DNA from: Isosphaeraceae bacterium
GTDB taxonomy: Bacteria > Planctomycetota > Planctomycetia > Isosphaerales > Isosphaeraceae
Direction of reading: 5' to 3'
NCBI GenBank assembly: GCA_021324445.1
Contig: JAJPJC010000288.1
Coordinates: forward strand, 1-35,818
DNA: 35,818 bases
The notes beneath the pieces were generated by a model. The model did no database searches and was not told the origin of the DNA. It saw only the letters and a program-made list of their open reading frames with translations. Of this stretch, positions 16,007 through 24,880 are shown piece by piece (position 1 is the first letter of the stretch; every line of letters begins with the position of its first letter). Both the position numbers and the translations under genes were made by a program.

Positions 16007-17038
16007 TCAGCTCGCGCTGGAGACCCGCTCGGCGGCGCGGTAGGCTCCCGAGCGGACGCGCTCGACCCATCGGGCGTTGGCCTGGTACCACGCGACCGTC
16101 CCTTCCAGTCCCTCCTCGAACGACACGGTGGGCCGCCAGCCCAGCTCAGTTTCCGCCTTGGTGCAGTCCACGGCATACCGCCGGTCGTGGCCCAGCCGGT
16201 CGGTCACATGGCGGATCAGGTCCTCGGCCTTGCCGCAGAGCGCCAGGATGGTCCGCGTCACGTCGATGTTGTACCGCTCGCTCCGGCCGCCGAAGTTATA
16301 CACCTCGCCGGGTCGGCCCCGCCACAGGGCGGCCGTGATCCCGCGGCAGTGGTCCCGCACGTGAATCCAGTCCCGCACCTGGCGCCCGTCGCCGTAGACC
16401 GGCACCGGGGTGTTCGTCAGCGCGTTGGTGATGAACAGCGGGATCAGCTTCTCGGGGAACTGGTAGGGACCGTAGTTGTTCGAGCACCGGGTGATGACCG
16501 TATCCAGGCCGAAGGTATGATGCGCGGCGCGGACCAGCAGGTCGGCGGCGGCCTTGCTGGCGGCATACGGGCTATTGGGCGACAGCGGCGTGGTCTCGCA
16601 GAACGGCGGGTCCTCCGGGCCGAGGGTGCCGTAGACCTCATCGGTGGAGACCTGCACGTAGCGGGGGACCGCCGCGGCGCGGGCAGCGTCGAGCAGGCAC
16701 TGGGTCCCGACGACGTTGGTGCGCAAGAACGGCGTGGCGTCGTCGATCGAGCGGTCCACGTGGCTCTCGGCGGCGAAGTTGACGATCGCGTCGAAGCGGC
16801 CCTCGGTCACCAGCTTGGCGACCCGCCGGCGGTCGGCGATATCGCCGCGGATGAAGCGGTAGCGGGAGTCCCCGGCGATCTCTGTGAGGTTGTCGAGGTT
16901 GCCGGCGTAGGTCAATGCGTCGAGGTTGGTGATTTCCACGGCGGGATCCGTTTCCAGCAGGTGGCGCACGAAGTTGGCGCCGATAAACCCGCAGCCGCCG
17001 GTCACCAGAATCCGCCTGATCCGCATCTCGATCGCCAT
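16007..17038 (-). CDS. rfbB: dTDP-glucose 4,6-dehydratase
   Basis: Extended SDR enzyme that converts dTDP-glucose to dTDP-4-keto-6-deoxyglucose, the step toward L-rhamnose and other deoxysugars. It has 343 residues. NAD site TGGCGFIG is at 13-20, STDEVYG at 131-137 and the catalytic Tyr158/Lys162 pair in YAASK; NNYGPYQFPEKLIP and RQVRDWIHVRDHC are diagnostic of RmlB. GAGGG lies upstream of the ATG at 17038; an ATG at 17026 is also possible. rmlA and rmlD are not in the window; an RmlC-like protein is 11 kb away. A nested inverted repeat stands directly upstream. Confidence 0.93.
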   Translation of the reverse strand: MAIEMRIRRILVTGGCGFIGANFVRHLLETDPAVEITNLDALTYAGNLDNLTEIAGDSRYRFIRGDIADRRRVAKLVTEGRFDAIVNFAAESHVDRSIDDATPFLRTNVVGTQCLLDAARAAAVPRYVQVSTDEVYGTLGPEDPPFCETTPLSPNSPYAASKAAADLLVRAAHHTFGLDTVITRCSNNYGPYQFPEKLIPLFITNALTNTPVPVYGDGRQVRDWIHVRDHCRGITAALWRGRPGEVYNFGGRSERYNIDVTRTILALCGKAEDLIRHVTDRLGHDRRYAVDCTKAETELGWRPTVSFEEGLEGTVAWYQANARWVERVRSGAYRAAERVSSAS

Positions 17039-17055
17039 GCGCGTCCATCCCTCAC

Positions 17056-17110
17056 GTAGGTCAGGCTTCAGCCTGACGCTTCCATCCTGTCAGGCTGAAG
17101 CCTGACCTAC
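17056..17110. repeat. Perfect inverted repeat, 22-bp arms, GTAGG/CCTAC ends
   Basis: Arms 17056-17077 and 17089-17110 are perfect reverse complements with an 11-bp spacer. Each arm also holds an internal near-palindrome (TCAGGCT..AGCCTGA). It has the same build and the same GTAGG/CCTAC ends as the element at 2-72, but a different core. It lies between rfbB and the end of the large glycosyltransferase gene, both on the minus strand, so it may separate the two transcripts. Confidence 0.9.
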
Positions 17111-17127
17111 AGTTTGCCACTCCAAAG

Positions 17128-20100
17128 TCATAATCCAACCCGTCGGCTCGGGCAAGCCCGATTGCCGTGGGCGCGTTGGGCCTGTTGTCGCCACACAACA
17201 CGGCCAGCAGGTGGTTCGTGCTGGCCGTGTGGCTCAGCACCCGCGACGGCGACCGGTAGGGCGCTCTCCGCGGCGGCTCGGAAGGCTTGTCGATAGAGCT
17301 GGTCCATGCGTGCGCCGTCGGGGAGACTCCGGAGCACCCACGGCGATCCCTCGGCGAGCGCGCGTCGGATCGACTGATCCTCCGCCAGATGGGTCAGGTG
17401 GCGGGCGAGGGTCTGGATATCGCCGGGTTCGTAGGTCAAGGCATTGACGGAGGGACGCACCTGCTCGGCGATGCCGAAGACCGGCGTGGTGACGATCGGC
17501 AGTCCCAGGGCCATGGCCTCCAGGATCACCAGCGGGTAGCTCTCCAGGCGCGACGTGCAGCAGAACACATCGGCCGCTTTCCAGTAGGCCGCGGTCGCGC
17601 CGGTTTCGGGGATCACCACGAACCGATCGCGACGGTCGCGCGGCAGCTTCGCAGCCATCTCCTGAAACCGACGGCTGTAGGCCAGTCGGTCGCGGGCCCC
17701 CACCACGAAACATTTCAGACGCGCGGCGATGGCAGCCGGCAGGGCGGCAAACGCGCGAACCAGGTCGACTTGACCTTTTCGGGGGCAGACCGTCCCCAGG
17801 AGCAACACACAGAGGTCGTGCTCCTCCAGGTCCAAGTCGCGGCGGGCCCGGTCGCGATCCATCCAGGCCAGTTTGGAGCGGAAGTGCTCGGCATCGTAGG
17901 CGAACCGGATCAGCTCGAAGTTGTTGCACGAGTTCAACTCGCTCCAGGCTCGGGCGGTGCTCTGGGCGGAGAAGACGACCCGGTAAGGGTATGCCAGGCA
18001 GCAGAGGGCCGACCGGGCAACCTCCGGAGGCAAGTCGTCGAAGTACCGCTGCCAGGGCTCGCTCTCGTGGATGCTCCAGACCGACGGGATGCCGGCGATG
18101 CGGGCGGCGTCGATCGCCCAGAAGGTTTCCAGCGTGCTGGCATGGACCACTTCGTACGGCCCGGCCTGAATCAGCTCGACCATGCGCTCGATCCCGTCCC
18201 GATAATTGTCGGGGTGTAGAGCCATCCCGCCGAGGGTGGGCTCGACCCGGATCGGGATGCCCGCCTCCTCGTAGACCAGCCGGAGTGGACCGTCGCACGG
18301 GCTGAGGACTTCCGGGCGGATCGAGCCCGAGGCGTGCTGCCGCCTCACGATCTCGAGCTCGATCCGCGGAGCTCCTTCCCAGTTCAAGTTATGAGTGACC
18401 GCCAGGAGCGAGACGGGACGAGCAGCCCGGCCGATCGGCACGACCGTCGGCTGGGTCTGCCAGGTCTCGATCCCGGTGTCGAGGTGCGGGTTGAAGTAGG
18501 GATCGACCCGATGCCCGTACATCGCGCGATAGGCGGCGATCTCCCGGGGATCATCGCAAAAGCCGCGCGAGGCTCCTTCGTGGTGAACCAGCTCGGCCTC
18601 CGCGCAGTAAACGCAACGGTAGCCGGCATCGAGGAGGCGGTGACCATAGTCGACGTCGTTATACGCCACGGCGAACCGTGCTTCGTCAAAACCGCCCAAC
18701 GCGCGGAAGACGCTGCGGGGCGTCAGCATGCAGGCCGCCGTGACCGCCAGGCAGTTGCGGGAGACGCGCGCCAGGCTCATCGCGCCATGGTCCCACCAGG
18801 GCAGGAGTTTGAACGCATGGCCGGCGAGTCCTTCGTGCAAGCCGTGGACGATGCCGGCGTGCTGGATCCGCCGGTCCGGGAACAACAGCCGGGCGCCGAC
18901 GGCCCCCACCCCGGCGAGCTGCGACCAGCCCACCATCTGGCTGAGCCATCGCGGGTTGATCACCTCAGTATCGTCGTTGAGGAACAGGAGCAGCTCCTCC
19001 TCGACCATGGCCGCAGCCGCGTTGTTCAGCGCGGCGAAGCTGAACCGCCCATCCCGATTGGGAATCCGCAAGACGCGATGGGGCAGCTCCGCGAGATACC
19101 GCAACGTGGCCGGGTCGTCGCTTTCATTATCGAGCACATACACCCGGTAATTCCGGTAGGTTGTCTTCGCCAGCGAATCGATCGCGGCCTGGAGCCGTCG
19201 CGCGTGATTCCGGGTCGGGATCAGGATGGCGACCGACGGGCCCTCATCGGGCATGACGGGCTGAAAGATCGCGCAGCCGGCCGCGACGGCCCAAGCGGGC
19301 TGCTCGACCCGGCAAGGCACCCCGCGGCGCGCGAAGGCCTCCTCGACGGCGCGGCGGCCCGCCTCGAAGGAGGCCGGCTTGCAGTGACCGCTCAGGGCCG
19401 TCGATCCCGGCAGGATGCGCCAGTGATACAGGACCTGGGGCACGTGTCCCACCCGGCGCGCCCGTTCGCTGGCGCGGAGCCAGAGATCATGGTCCTGCGA
19501 GCCTTCGAAGCCCACGCGCAAACCGCCCACCTCGTGATAGAGCCGCCGGCGGATGGCCGAGAGATGCGCCGTATAGGCGAAGGAGAGGAGCAGCTCGGGC
19601 GACCAACCCGGCTTGAACTGAGGCGAATGACGCCGGCCGTCGCCGGTGATCTTGTCGTCGTCGCTGTAAAGCAGGTCGGTCTCGGGATGGGCATCCAGGT
19701 GCACGCTCAGATGCGCCAGGGCGTCGGGCTCCAGCAGGTCGTCGTGATCGAGAAAGACCAGGAATTCCCCCCGCGCGGCCTCAGCGGCCTGGTTCGTCGC
19801 CACCGAGATGTTGCCATTCTCGTGCCGCTGGATCGACCGGATCCGGCGATCGCGACGCGACCACGCGTCCATCTCCTGGCGCACGCGCGGGTCGGGACTG
19901 GCGTCGTCGACGAGGATCAGCTCCCAGCTTGTGAACGTCTGGTCGAGGACGCTCTGGATCATCGCCCGGAACACGTCGACCGGTGGATTGTAGACGGGCA
20001 CCAGGATCGAGAACCGGGGCTCCGGCCCCGGTCGACTCAGGGCGGCCTCGATCCGCCGCCGCCGGCGGGGATTGTCTCGATTCACCCGGATCCAGATGTC

Positions 20101-20373
20101 GTACGGGTCCGCTTTCGGCGGCGGTGTGAAGTAGGGACAGCGGTTGCCCGCCAACCACGACGGTCGGAGCAGCCGCCAGCGCCGGAGCTTCCTCCCGATC
20201 TTCCGCGCCGCCTTGGTTGTGGCGACGGCCAGTCCCTGGCTCCTCGCGACGGCTCGGAATCGCGCGGCGGCCCCGAGGACGCGTTGTCCGAGGGCCCAGC
20301 TCCTCAACAACAACGCTCCTCCTGGAAACGACGCGATGCCGGCCGGGGCAGCCCACTCCCTGGGTGAAGCCAT
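17128..20373 (-). CDS. Three-module glycosyltransferase (GT2-GT2-GT4)
   Basis: Very large glycosyltransferase of 1081 residues. Module 1 (about 118-370) is GT2: FSILVPVYNPP, LVDDASPD and the DHDD metal motif at 209-212. Module 2 (about 378-640) is GT2 of the rhamnosyl/O-antigen type: VAILIPTRNH, LNDDTEV at 465-471, GGFDEARF. Module 3 (about 655-1040) is GT4-like: GTVCPRKGQ near 860 and the E-x7-E pair Glu944/Glu952 in LESYPLVILEAM. A single chain could add two or three sugars in succession. The last ~30 residues are low complexity and run over a 12-bp stem hairpin, so the 3' end may be an extension past an older stop. The membrane protein gene lies 73 nt upstream. Confidence 0.87.
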   Translation of the reverse strand: MASPREWAAPAGIASFPGGALLLRSWALGQRVLGAAARFRAVARSQGLAVATTKAARKIGRKLRRWRLLRPSWLAGNRCPYFTPPPKADPYDIWIRVNRDNPRRRRRIEAALSRPGPEPRFSILVPVYNPPVDVFRAMIQSVLDQTFTSWELILVDDASPDPRVRQEMDAWSRRDRRIRSIQRHENGNISVATNQAAEAARGEFLVFLDHDDLLEPDALAHLSVHLDAHPETDLLYSDDDKITGDGRRHSPQFKPGWSPELLLSFAYTAHLSAIRRRLYHEVGGLRVGFEGSQDHDLWLRASERARRVGHVPQVLYHWRILPGSTALSGHCKPASFEAGRRAVEEAFARRGVPCRVEQPAWAVAAGCAIFQPVMPDEGPSVAILIPTRNHARRLQAAIDSLAKTTYRNYRVYVLDNESDDPATLRYLAELPHRVLRIPNRDGRFSFAALNNAAAAMVEEELLLFLNDDTEVINPRWLSQMVGWSQLAGVGAVGARLLFPDRRIQHAGIVHGLHEGLAGHAFKLLPWWDHGAMSLARVSRNCLAVTAACMLTPRSVFRALGGFDEARFAVAYNDVDYGHRLLDAGYRCVYCAEAELVHHEGASRGFCDDPREIAAYRAMYGHRVDPYFNPHLDTGIETWQTQPTVVPIGRAARPVSLLAVTHNLNWEGAPRIELEIVRRQHASGSIRPEVLSPCDGPLRLVYEEAGIPIRVEPTLGGMALHPDNYRDGIERMVELIQAGPYEVVHASTLETFWAIDAARIAGIPSVWSIHESEPWQRYFDDLPPEVARSALCCLAYPYRVVFSAQSTARAWSELNSCNNFELIRFAYDAEHFRSKLAWMDRDRARRDLDLEEHDLCVLLLGTVCPRKGQVDLVRAFAALPAAIAARLKCFVVGARDRLAYSRRFQEMAAKLPRDRRDRFVVIPETGATAAYWKAADVFCCTSRLESYPLVILEAMALGLPIVTTPVFGIAEQVRPSVNALTYEPGDIQTLARHLTHLAEDQSIRRALAEGSPWVLRSLPDGARMDQLYRQAFRAAAESALPVAVAGAEPHGQHEPPAGRVVWRQQAQRAHGNRACPSRRVGL
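17198..17230. terminator. Hairpin inside the 3' end of the glycosyltransferase gene
   Basis: A perfect 12-bp stem (17198-17209 with 17219-17230) and 9-nt loop lie 70 nt before the stop codon, within the low-complexity C-terminal codons. It resembles a transcription terminator absorbed into the reading frame. No T tract follows. Confidence 0.35.
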
Positions 20374-20446
20374 CGACGACTCGCCCTTCGGTCTGGTTGA
20401 AAGGAAAAGAATAGTCGATTTCCCCGCGTGTCGCGTGGGGGTTCCG

Positions 20447-21865
20447 TCATCGGCGGATCGCCGTGGGCGGAGCCGGGCTCGCCGTCAGGCGGTCGTCGTT
20501 CAAGGATGCGAAGGAGCCGAATCGGGCCGCCTTGAGCATCCGGAAACACTCGCTCACCCGTGCGGGATTGGGATTGACGTACTTGCTGTGACGCCGGACC
20601 AGTTCCGAGGCGGGCACCCGGGCTTTCAAGGACCCCTCCACCCGCAGCTCGCACGCGCGGACGAACGCGCCGTACTTCCGTCCGGACTGGATGTTGGCCG
20701 GAAGTGCCAGGCAAACCGCCGCCAGCAGGCCGGCGTGGACCAGCCGTCGGGCGCGGGGAGGACCGTAGGTCAGCCAGGCGACATACAGGGCGCAGAGGAT
20801 CGGCGCGGCGAGGGTGACATAGCGAGTGGACAGGCCCGTGCCCGGACCGAGCCCCGAGCGCGACCAGCCCACCGCGGCAGCCATGCAGAGCATCGCCAGG
20901 ATGAGGGCCATCAAGCCGAGGGTCCGCAGGCGCTCGCCCGGTGCCCGGGCTCCGGCGAGCATCAGCATCAGCAGCGTAGCGGCGAGGACGACCACCAGGA
21001 GGAGTCCCGCCGGGAACCAGTACTTCGGGACGTTGGGACAGATGACCAAGCTCAGCCACTCCAGCAGAGTGAAGGCCGCCGCCGCCATCGACGGTGGAGG
21101 GGGGTGAGCCGCCTGGACGTAGCCGCTGAAGTACAGCGCGGTGATGGCCGAGCAGGCCATCAACGACCCCAGGCCGATCGCGCGCGCCCCGCCGCCCGGC
21201 TCCCGTCCGGACCACCAACCCCAGGCGACGTAGCCGGCCAGCCACAACACCAGCGGCGGGAGCATGACCAGCCCGCTGCCGCCGCACAGTGGCAGCAGGA
21301 CCAGCAGCAAACCAAACCTCAGCGCCAGCGCCCACCCAGGACGCCGGCCGGCCAGGCTCACCGTTGCGATCAGCGCATACGCGATCCAGGCAGTCAGGAC
21401 CAGGTTCATCGCGAAGGTGATCATCAGGCTCTCGCCTTGCCCGAGAGTGAGGATCGACAGGGGCAGCACCGCATCGGTCGCGCGGGTGGACCCGCGCAGC
21501 CGCCGGACCAGCAGGAGCATCGACGCCGCCGCCGCCGACAGCAGCCCCGCGCTGAAGTACCTCCCCGTGCGGAAGTCGTTGGCCACCCACCGCGACAACC
21601 CGGCCAGGATCAGCCGGGAGAGCACCGGCCGGTGCTCGTTGTGCTGCGCCCAGGCCCAACCGAGGCTCACCGGCTCCTGTCCGGTCATCATCGGCACCAG
21701 TTCGAAGTCGTCCCAGAAGGGGACGTTCCGCGAGTACTGCCGGATGAAGAGGATCAGGCCGACCGTCAGGGCGGCCCAGACGGCCCAGGGGAGGACCGGC
21801 CCAGGCAGGTCGCGGGCGCGGGTCCAGAAGGGGTGCCCGGGGCGCAGCGCATCGGTCCTCATCAT
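20447..21865 (-). CDS. Polytopic membrane protein, possible GT-C-type glycosyltransferase
   Basis: Integral membrane protein of about 472 residues with roughly ten hydrophobic segments. After the first helix comes VPFWDDFELVP with an Asp-Asp pair near 52-53, then WAQHNEHRPVLSRL. Acidic residues in the first outer loop are typical of GT-C enzymes that use lipid-phosphate sugars. The C-terminal ~90 residues are soluble. I do not recognise a named family. It stands 73 nt upstream of the three-module glycosyltransferase, so a role in the same surface glycan is likely. The start is uncertain among ATG 21865, ATG 21862 and GTG 21868. Confidence 0.7.
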   Translation of the reverse strand: MMRTDALRPGHPFWTRARDLPGPVLPWAVWAALTVGLILFIRQYSRNVPFWDDFELVPMMTGQEPVSLGWAWAQHNEHRPVLSRLILAGLSRWVANDFRTGRYFSAGLLSAAAASMLLLVRRLRGSTRATDAVLPLSILTLGQGESLMITFAMNLVLTAWIAYALIATVSLAGRRPGWALALRFGLLLVLLPLCGGSGLVMLPPLVLWLAGYVAWGWWSGREPGGGARAIGLGSLMACSAITALYFSGYVQAAHPPPPSMAAAAFTLLEWLSLVICPNVPKYWFPAGLLLVVVLAATLLMLMLAGARAPGERLRTLGLMALILAMLCMAAAVGWSRSGLGPGTGLSTRYVTLAAPILCALYVAWLTYGPPRARRLVHAGLLAAVCLALPANIQSGRKYGAFVRACELRVEGSLKARVPASELVRRHSKYVNPNPARVSECFRMLKAARFGSFASLNDDRLTASPAPPTAIRR

Positions 21866-22145
21866 CACTCCGCGCCGAAGGGACAGGACCGCTCGGCCAG
21901 CCGCCCTCCAGGCGTTGCGCCGATCGGCGGCGGGATTCTAGAGGATGGGTGAATACGCGTCAAGCAGGGTTGCGAACCACGTCAGGTCAGTCGGAGTCCT
22001 CAATACTCGCAAACCCGAGGATCGGGTCTTCGGCCTTGCCTTTTCCGACGATTGCGCCAGAATGCCGATCCTCCGGTCCAGCCCAGCGCGCCCTCCCTAC
22101 CCGGGTGCCGTCGGTAATCCCTTCGCAAGCTCAGGGGGACTGACC

Positions 22146-23021
22146 ATGCTGCTGTCGACAGCCAGGTCGTACTGGGAGCAGAATCCCGAGGCCGCCTCCA
22201 AGGACCAATGGACCGCCAACCCGGTGATTGGTGAGGTCGTCTATCGGCGGATGTCCGGCGGGGAGTCGCCGGAGCACTGGCTCACCTGGCTGATCCGCGA
22301 CTATTTCCAGCAGCGGCGGTTCACGCGGGTCCTCTCCCCCGGCTGCGGCGTGGGCGATCACGAGGTCGCCCTGATGGAGTTGGGCACCATCGCGCAGCTC
22401 GATGCCTTCGACTTCTCCGAGGCGAGCCTGCGGATCGCCCGCGCCAAGGCCGCCGCAAAAGGGCTGAAGATCAGTTTCTACCGGGATGATATCAATACGT
22501 TCGAGGTGCCGGTCGGGCGCAAGTATGACTTGATTTTCTGCTCGGGATCCGTCCATCATGTCCGCGAGCTCGAACGATTCCTCCGCGTGGTGCGCGACGC
22601 GCTCACCGCGGACGGCGTCTTTGTCTTCAACGAGTACGTCGGTCCGTGTTACAACATCTATCCGCGCGGGCAGCTCGAGATCGTCAATCGCCTGCTGGGA
22701 GCGATCGCACCCGAGCTGCGCCTCGCCGAGCGGCTCGAGCAGATCACGGTCGAGCAGGCCCTGGCTCACGACCCTTCCGAATCGGTCCGATCCTCGCTCA
22801 TCCTGCCGTTTGCGTCCACCTATTTCCGGTTCGAGCTCTGCCGCCGCTACGGCGGGACGGTGCTCCATCCCCTCTATCCCCTGCTCAGGCACGATGCGAT
22901 GTCGAAGCCCACACAGGAGATGCAGACGATCATGCGCCTGCTCGCGGAGTTCGAGGCGATCCTCCTCGAGAGGGGCGTCCTGTCCAGCGACTTCGTCCTG
23001 TGCGTCTGCCGGAAGAAATAG
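22146..23021 (+). CDS. SAM-dependent class I methyltransferase
   Basis: Methyltransferase of 291 residues. The SAM motif I is VLSPGCGVGDHEVAL, followed by LDAFDFSEASLRIA and the motif-IV-like DLIFCSGSVHHV; these fit the methyltransferase type 11/12 group. The C-terminal ~120 residues are probably for the acceptor. The ATG at 22146 is chosen because AGGGGGA lies just upstream; an open frame reaches 21945. It is divergent from the membrane protein gene and lies within the glycan cluster, so sugar or lipid methylation is plausible, but the substrate cannot be read. Confidence 0.82.
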   Translation: MLLSTARSYWEQNPEAASKDQWTANPVIGEVVYRRMSGGESPEHWLTWLIRDYFQQRRFTRVLSPGCGVGDHEVALMELGTIAQLDAFDFSEASLRIARAKAAAKGLKISFYRDDINTFEVPVGRKYDLIFCSGSVHHVRELERFLRVVRDALTADGVFVFNEYVGPCYNIYPRGQLEIVNRLLGAIAPELRLAERLEQITVEQALAHDPSESVRSSLILPFASTYFRFELCRRYGGTVLHPLYPLLRHDAMSKPTQEMQTIMRLLAEFEAILLERGVLSSDFVLCVCRKK

Positions 23022-23100
23022 CCGGGAGCGCGGCTCGCGGGCGGGTCGAGGGTCGGCAGGACCGACCGTCGACTCCACTCCGCACTGCCGGTACGGGAGT

Positions 23101-24645
23101 TCACACCGTGCCGCCGACCGCGTCGGCTTGTGGGACAGGGCTTCCTCCGGACGTGAACGTATTTGCCAGGATCGTGAGATTGGGGTTGTCCGTCCCGTAG
23201 ATGAACGTTCCGTTACCGGGGGCGGCGGCCGAGAACTCATAATTCTCCAGCGTATTTCCCTGCGTGCCAGGGCCGCCGATCGTCGCCGTCACTCCACTGC
23301 CGTATGCGATGATCCCCTTGTCCGTAGTATCCGAAGTCGGCGCGGGGATGCCGATCGTGTTCCCCTGGATGGTCGCGTTGACCGGCCCGACAGAGCCCCC
23401 CGTGACCAGGAAGACGGAAGTCAGGAAGATCCCCACTGCGTTGTTGTTGAACTGGTTGTTGAGGATCTGGATGGCCTGGGGGGCGCTGCCGATGTAGATC
23501 CCGTAGAGAGTATTATTCAGAAAGACATTCCCCGAGACGACGGCCGCTCCGGTGTAGTTGGTGGGGTCATTGGGCTCGCCGTAGAACTCCACCCCTCCGA
23601 GCAGCAGGGTCCCGTCGTGCGTGCCATTGGACTGAAACGTGTTGCCGAAGAGGTTCACCGTGGCCTGACTGAAGAACAGCGCCCCGTTCCCCTTCTGATT
23701 GAAGCTGAAGGTGCTCCCCTGCACCGTGACCTGCGCGTGGTCCGTCGCCACCATGCCGGCATTGGTATTGCCGTCGAAATGCGAGTTGGTGATGTTGGCC
23801 TGGGCCCCCCCGAAGAGGACCATCCCGTTGCTGGACTGCGTGGCGGCCGGGGACGTCCCATTATTATCAAATGTGCATCCATTGATGGTCGCGACGGCGC
23901 CGTCATCGAGTTCCAGTCCCGACCCGGTCTGCGACGAGTTGAACTGGCTGGCAGTGGCGTTCAAGACACCGGGCCGGCCTGCGTAGCCGGTCACGACGAC
24001 GCCGTCCGCCTGGGTGCCATCGGTCTGGATGTTCTGGACATTCACCGAGGAACCGACGACCGCCAATCCCCGGCCCCCGGAACGGAACCAGACGTTCTCG
24101 ATCGTGATGTTGCTCGCCTGGATGGCGCGGATGGCATCATTGGACGGCGGCGCCAGGATGCTCGACTGGTTGGCGGCGCCGACGATGGTGATGTTGCTCT
24201 TATTCCTGATGAAGACGTTCTGGGTATACACTCCCGGAGCCAGGATGATGGTAGCGCCCGGCTTGGCCCGCTGGACCGCCGTGATGAGACTGCCCAGGGG
24301 GCGTGCCGCGGTCTTGCCGGCATTGGCTCCCGACTTGCCCCCCGGCTTGACGTAGATGATCTGGCCGCCGGCGGGAGCCTTCTTCTTGGGGACCTTCTTC
24401 AAGGGAGTCGCTGCATGGTCGCCTTGGTGATTGAGCGGATGCACGGGCTGGTGGGGCTGAACATCGGGGCCCAAGAGGGAGGCATGTGCCGGATGGTGAA
24501 CGTCCGGAGACGGTCCCAGGCCGGACGGACAATCGCGGACTTCCAGGGTCTCGGCGCCGGGTTGGAGGCGATGCCGGGTCCGCCGCGTCCGGGCGTCGCG
24601 ACCGTCACAGCCGGCTCTCGACACCGTCGGAAAAAGCTGTGCCAT
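23101..24645 (-). CDS. Planctomycete extracellular parallel beta-helix protein
   Basis: Predicted surface protein of 514 residues. An Arg-rich leader and LEVRDCPS at 34-41 match the planctomycete extracellular N-terminal pattern. A Lys/Pro/His-rich link follows. From about residue 95 (IIYVKPGGKSGANAG...PLGSLITAVQRAKPGATIILAPGVY) it is a right-handed parallel beta-helix of the pectate-lyase superfamily, with many Asn-rich turns such as NNTLYGIYIG, ILNNQFNNNAVGIF and GNTFQSNGTHDG. No catalytic residues could be assigned; such proteins may be polysaccharide lyases, hydrolases or adhesins. GAGG at 24655-24658 and the ATG at 24645 fix the start. It converges with the methyltransferase gene (79 nt apart). 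Confidence 0.82.
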   Translation of the reverse strand: MAQLFPTVSRAGCDGRDARTRRTRHRLQPGAETLEVRDCPSGLGPSPDVHHPAHASLLGPDVQPHQPVHPLNHQGDHAATPLKKVPKKKAPAGGQIIYVKPGGKSGANAGKTAARPLGSLITAVQRAKPGATIILAPGVYTQNVFIRNKSNITIVGAANQSSILAPPSNDAIRAIQASNITIENVWFRSGGRGLAVVGSSVNVQNIQTDGTQADGVVVTGYAGRPGVLNATASQFNSSQTGSGLELDDGAVATINGCTFDNNGTSPAATQSSNGMVLFGGAQANITNSHFDGNTNAGMVATDHAQVTVQGSTFSFNQKGNGALFFSQATVNLFGNTFQSNGTHDGTLLLGGVEFYGEPNDPTNYTGAAVVSGNVFLNNTLYGIYIGSAPQAIQILNNQFNNNAVGIFLTSVFLVTGGSVGPVNATIQGNTIGIPAPTSDTTDKGIIAYGSGVTATIGGPGTQGNTLENYEFSAAAPGNGTFIYGTDNPNLTILANTFTSGGSPVPQADAVGGTV

Positions 24646-24849
24646 CTCTGGATCCTCTGCTTCGTGTTGATGAATCTGGGGCGTCTCGGCTCACGGCCTT
24701 CCGGATCTCGGGCCGGCCGGCGGGGTCGTCCGCAGGTTTCGGCTCGGGTGTGACTCCCCGCGGCGTCGGACCCGGCGGACCGCGCCACGGGCGCGGCGCG
24801 GTGCCCTGCGGCGGTGTCCTCAATGAACAAGCGATCCGTCCTTGAAACG

Positions 24850-24880
24850 AATATAGCACGAATCCACTGCCCACGATCAA
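24850..24880 (-). promoter_or_regulatory. Candidate sigma-70-like promoter for the beta-helix gene
   Basis: On the minus strand, TTGATC (24875-24880) and TATATT (24850-24855) are 19 bp apart, about 200 nt before the start codon at 24645. The spacing is longer than ideal and the leader would be long, so this is a weak call. Confidence 0.25.

Noticed and set aside
18334..20367. 677-codon open frame on the plus strand opposite the glycosyltransferase
   Set aside because: Composition is that of an antisense shadow (Arg, Asp, Gly, Gln runs, no hydrophobic core pattern), and the minus-strand protein has three intact enzyme modules.
20144..21952. 602-codon plus-strand frame across the membrane protein gene
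   Set aside because: Extremely rich in Gln, Arg and Gly, crosses two gene boundaries and has no domain; antisense of membrane helices gives this composition.
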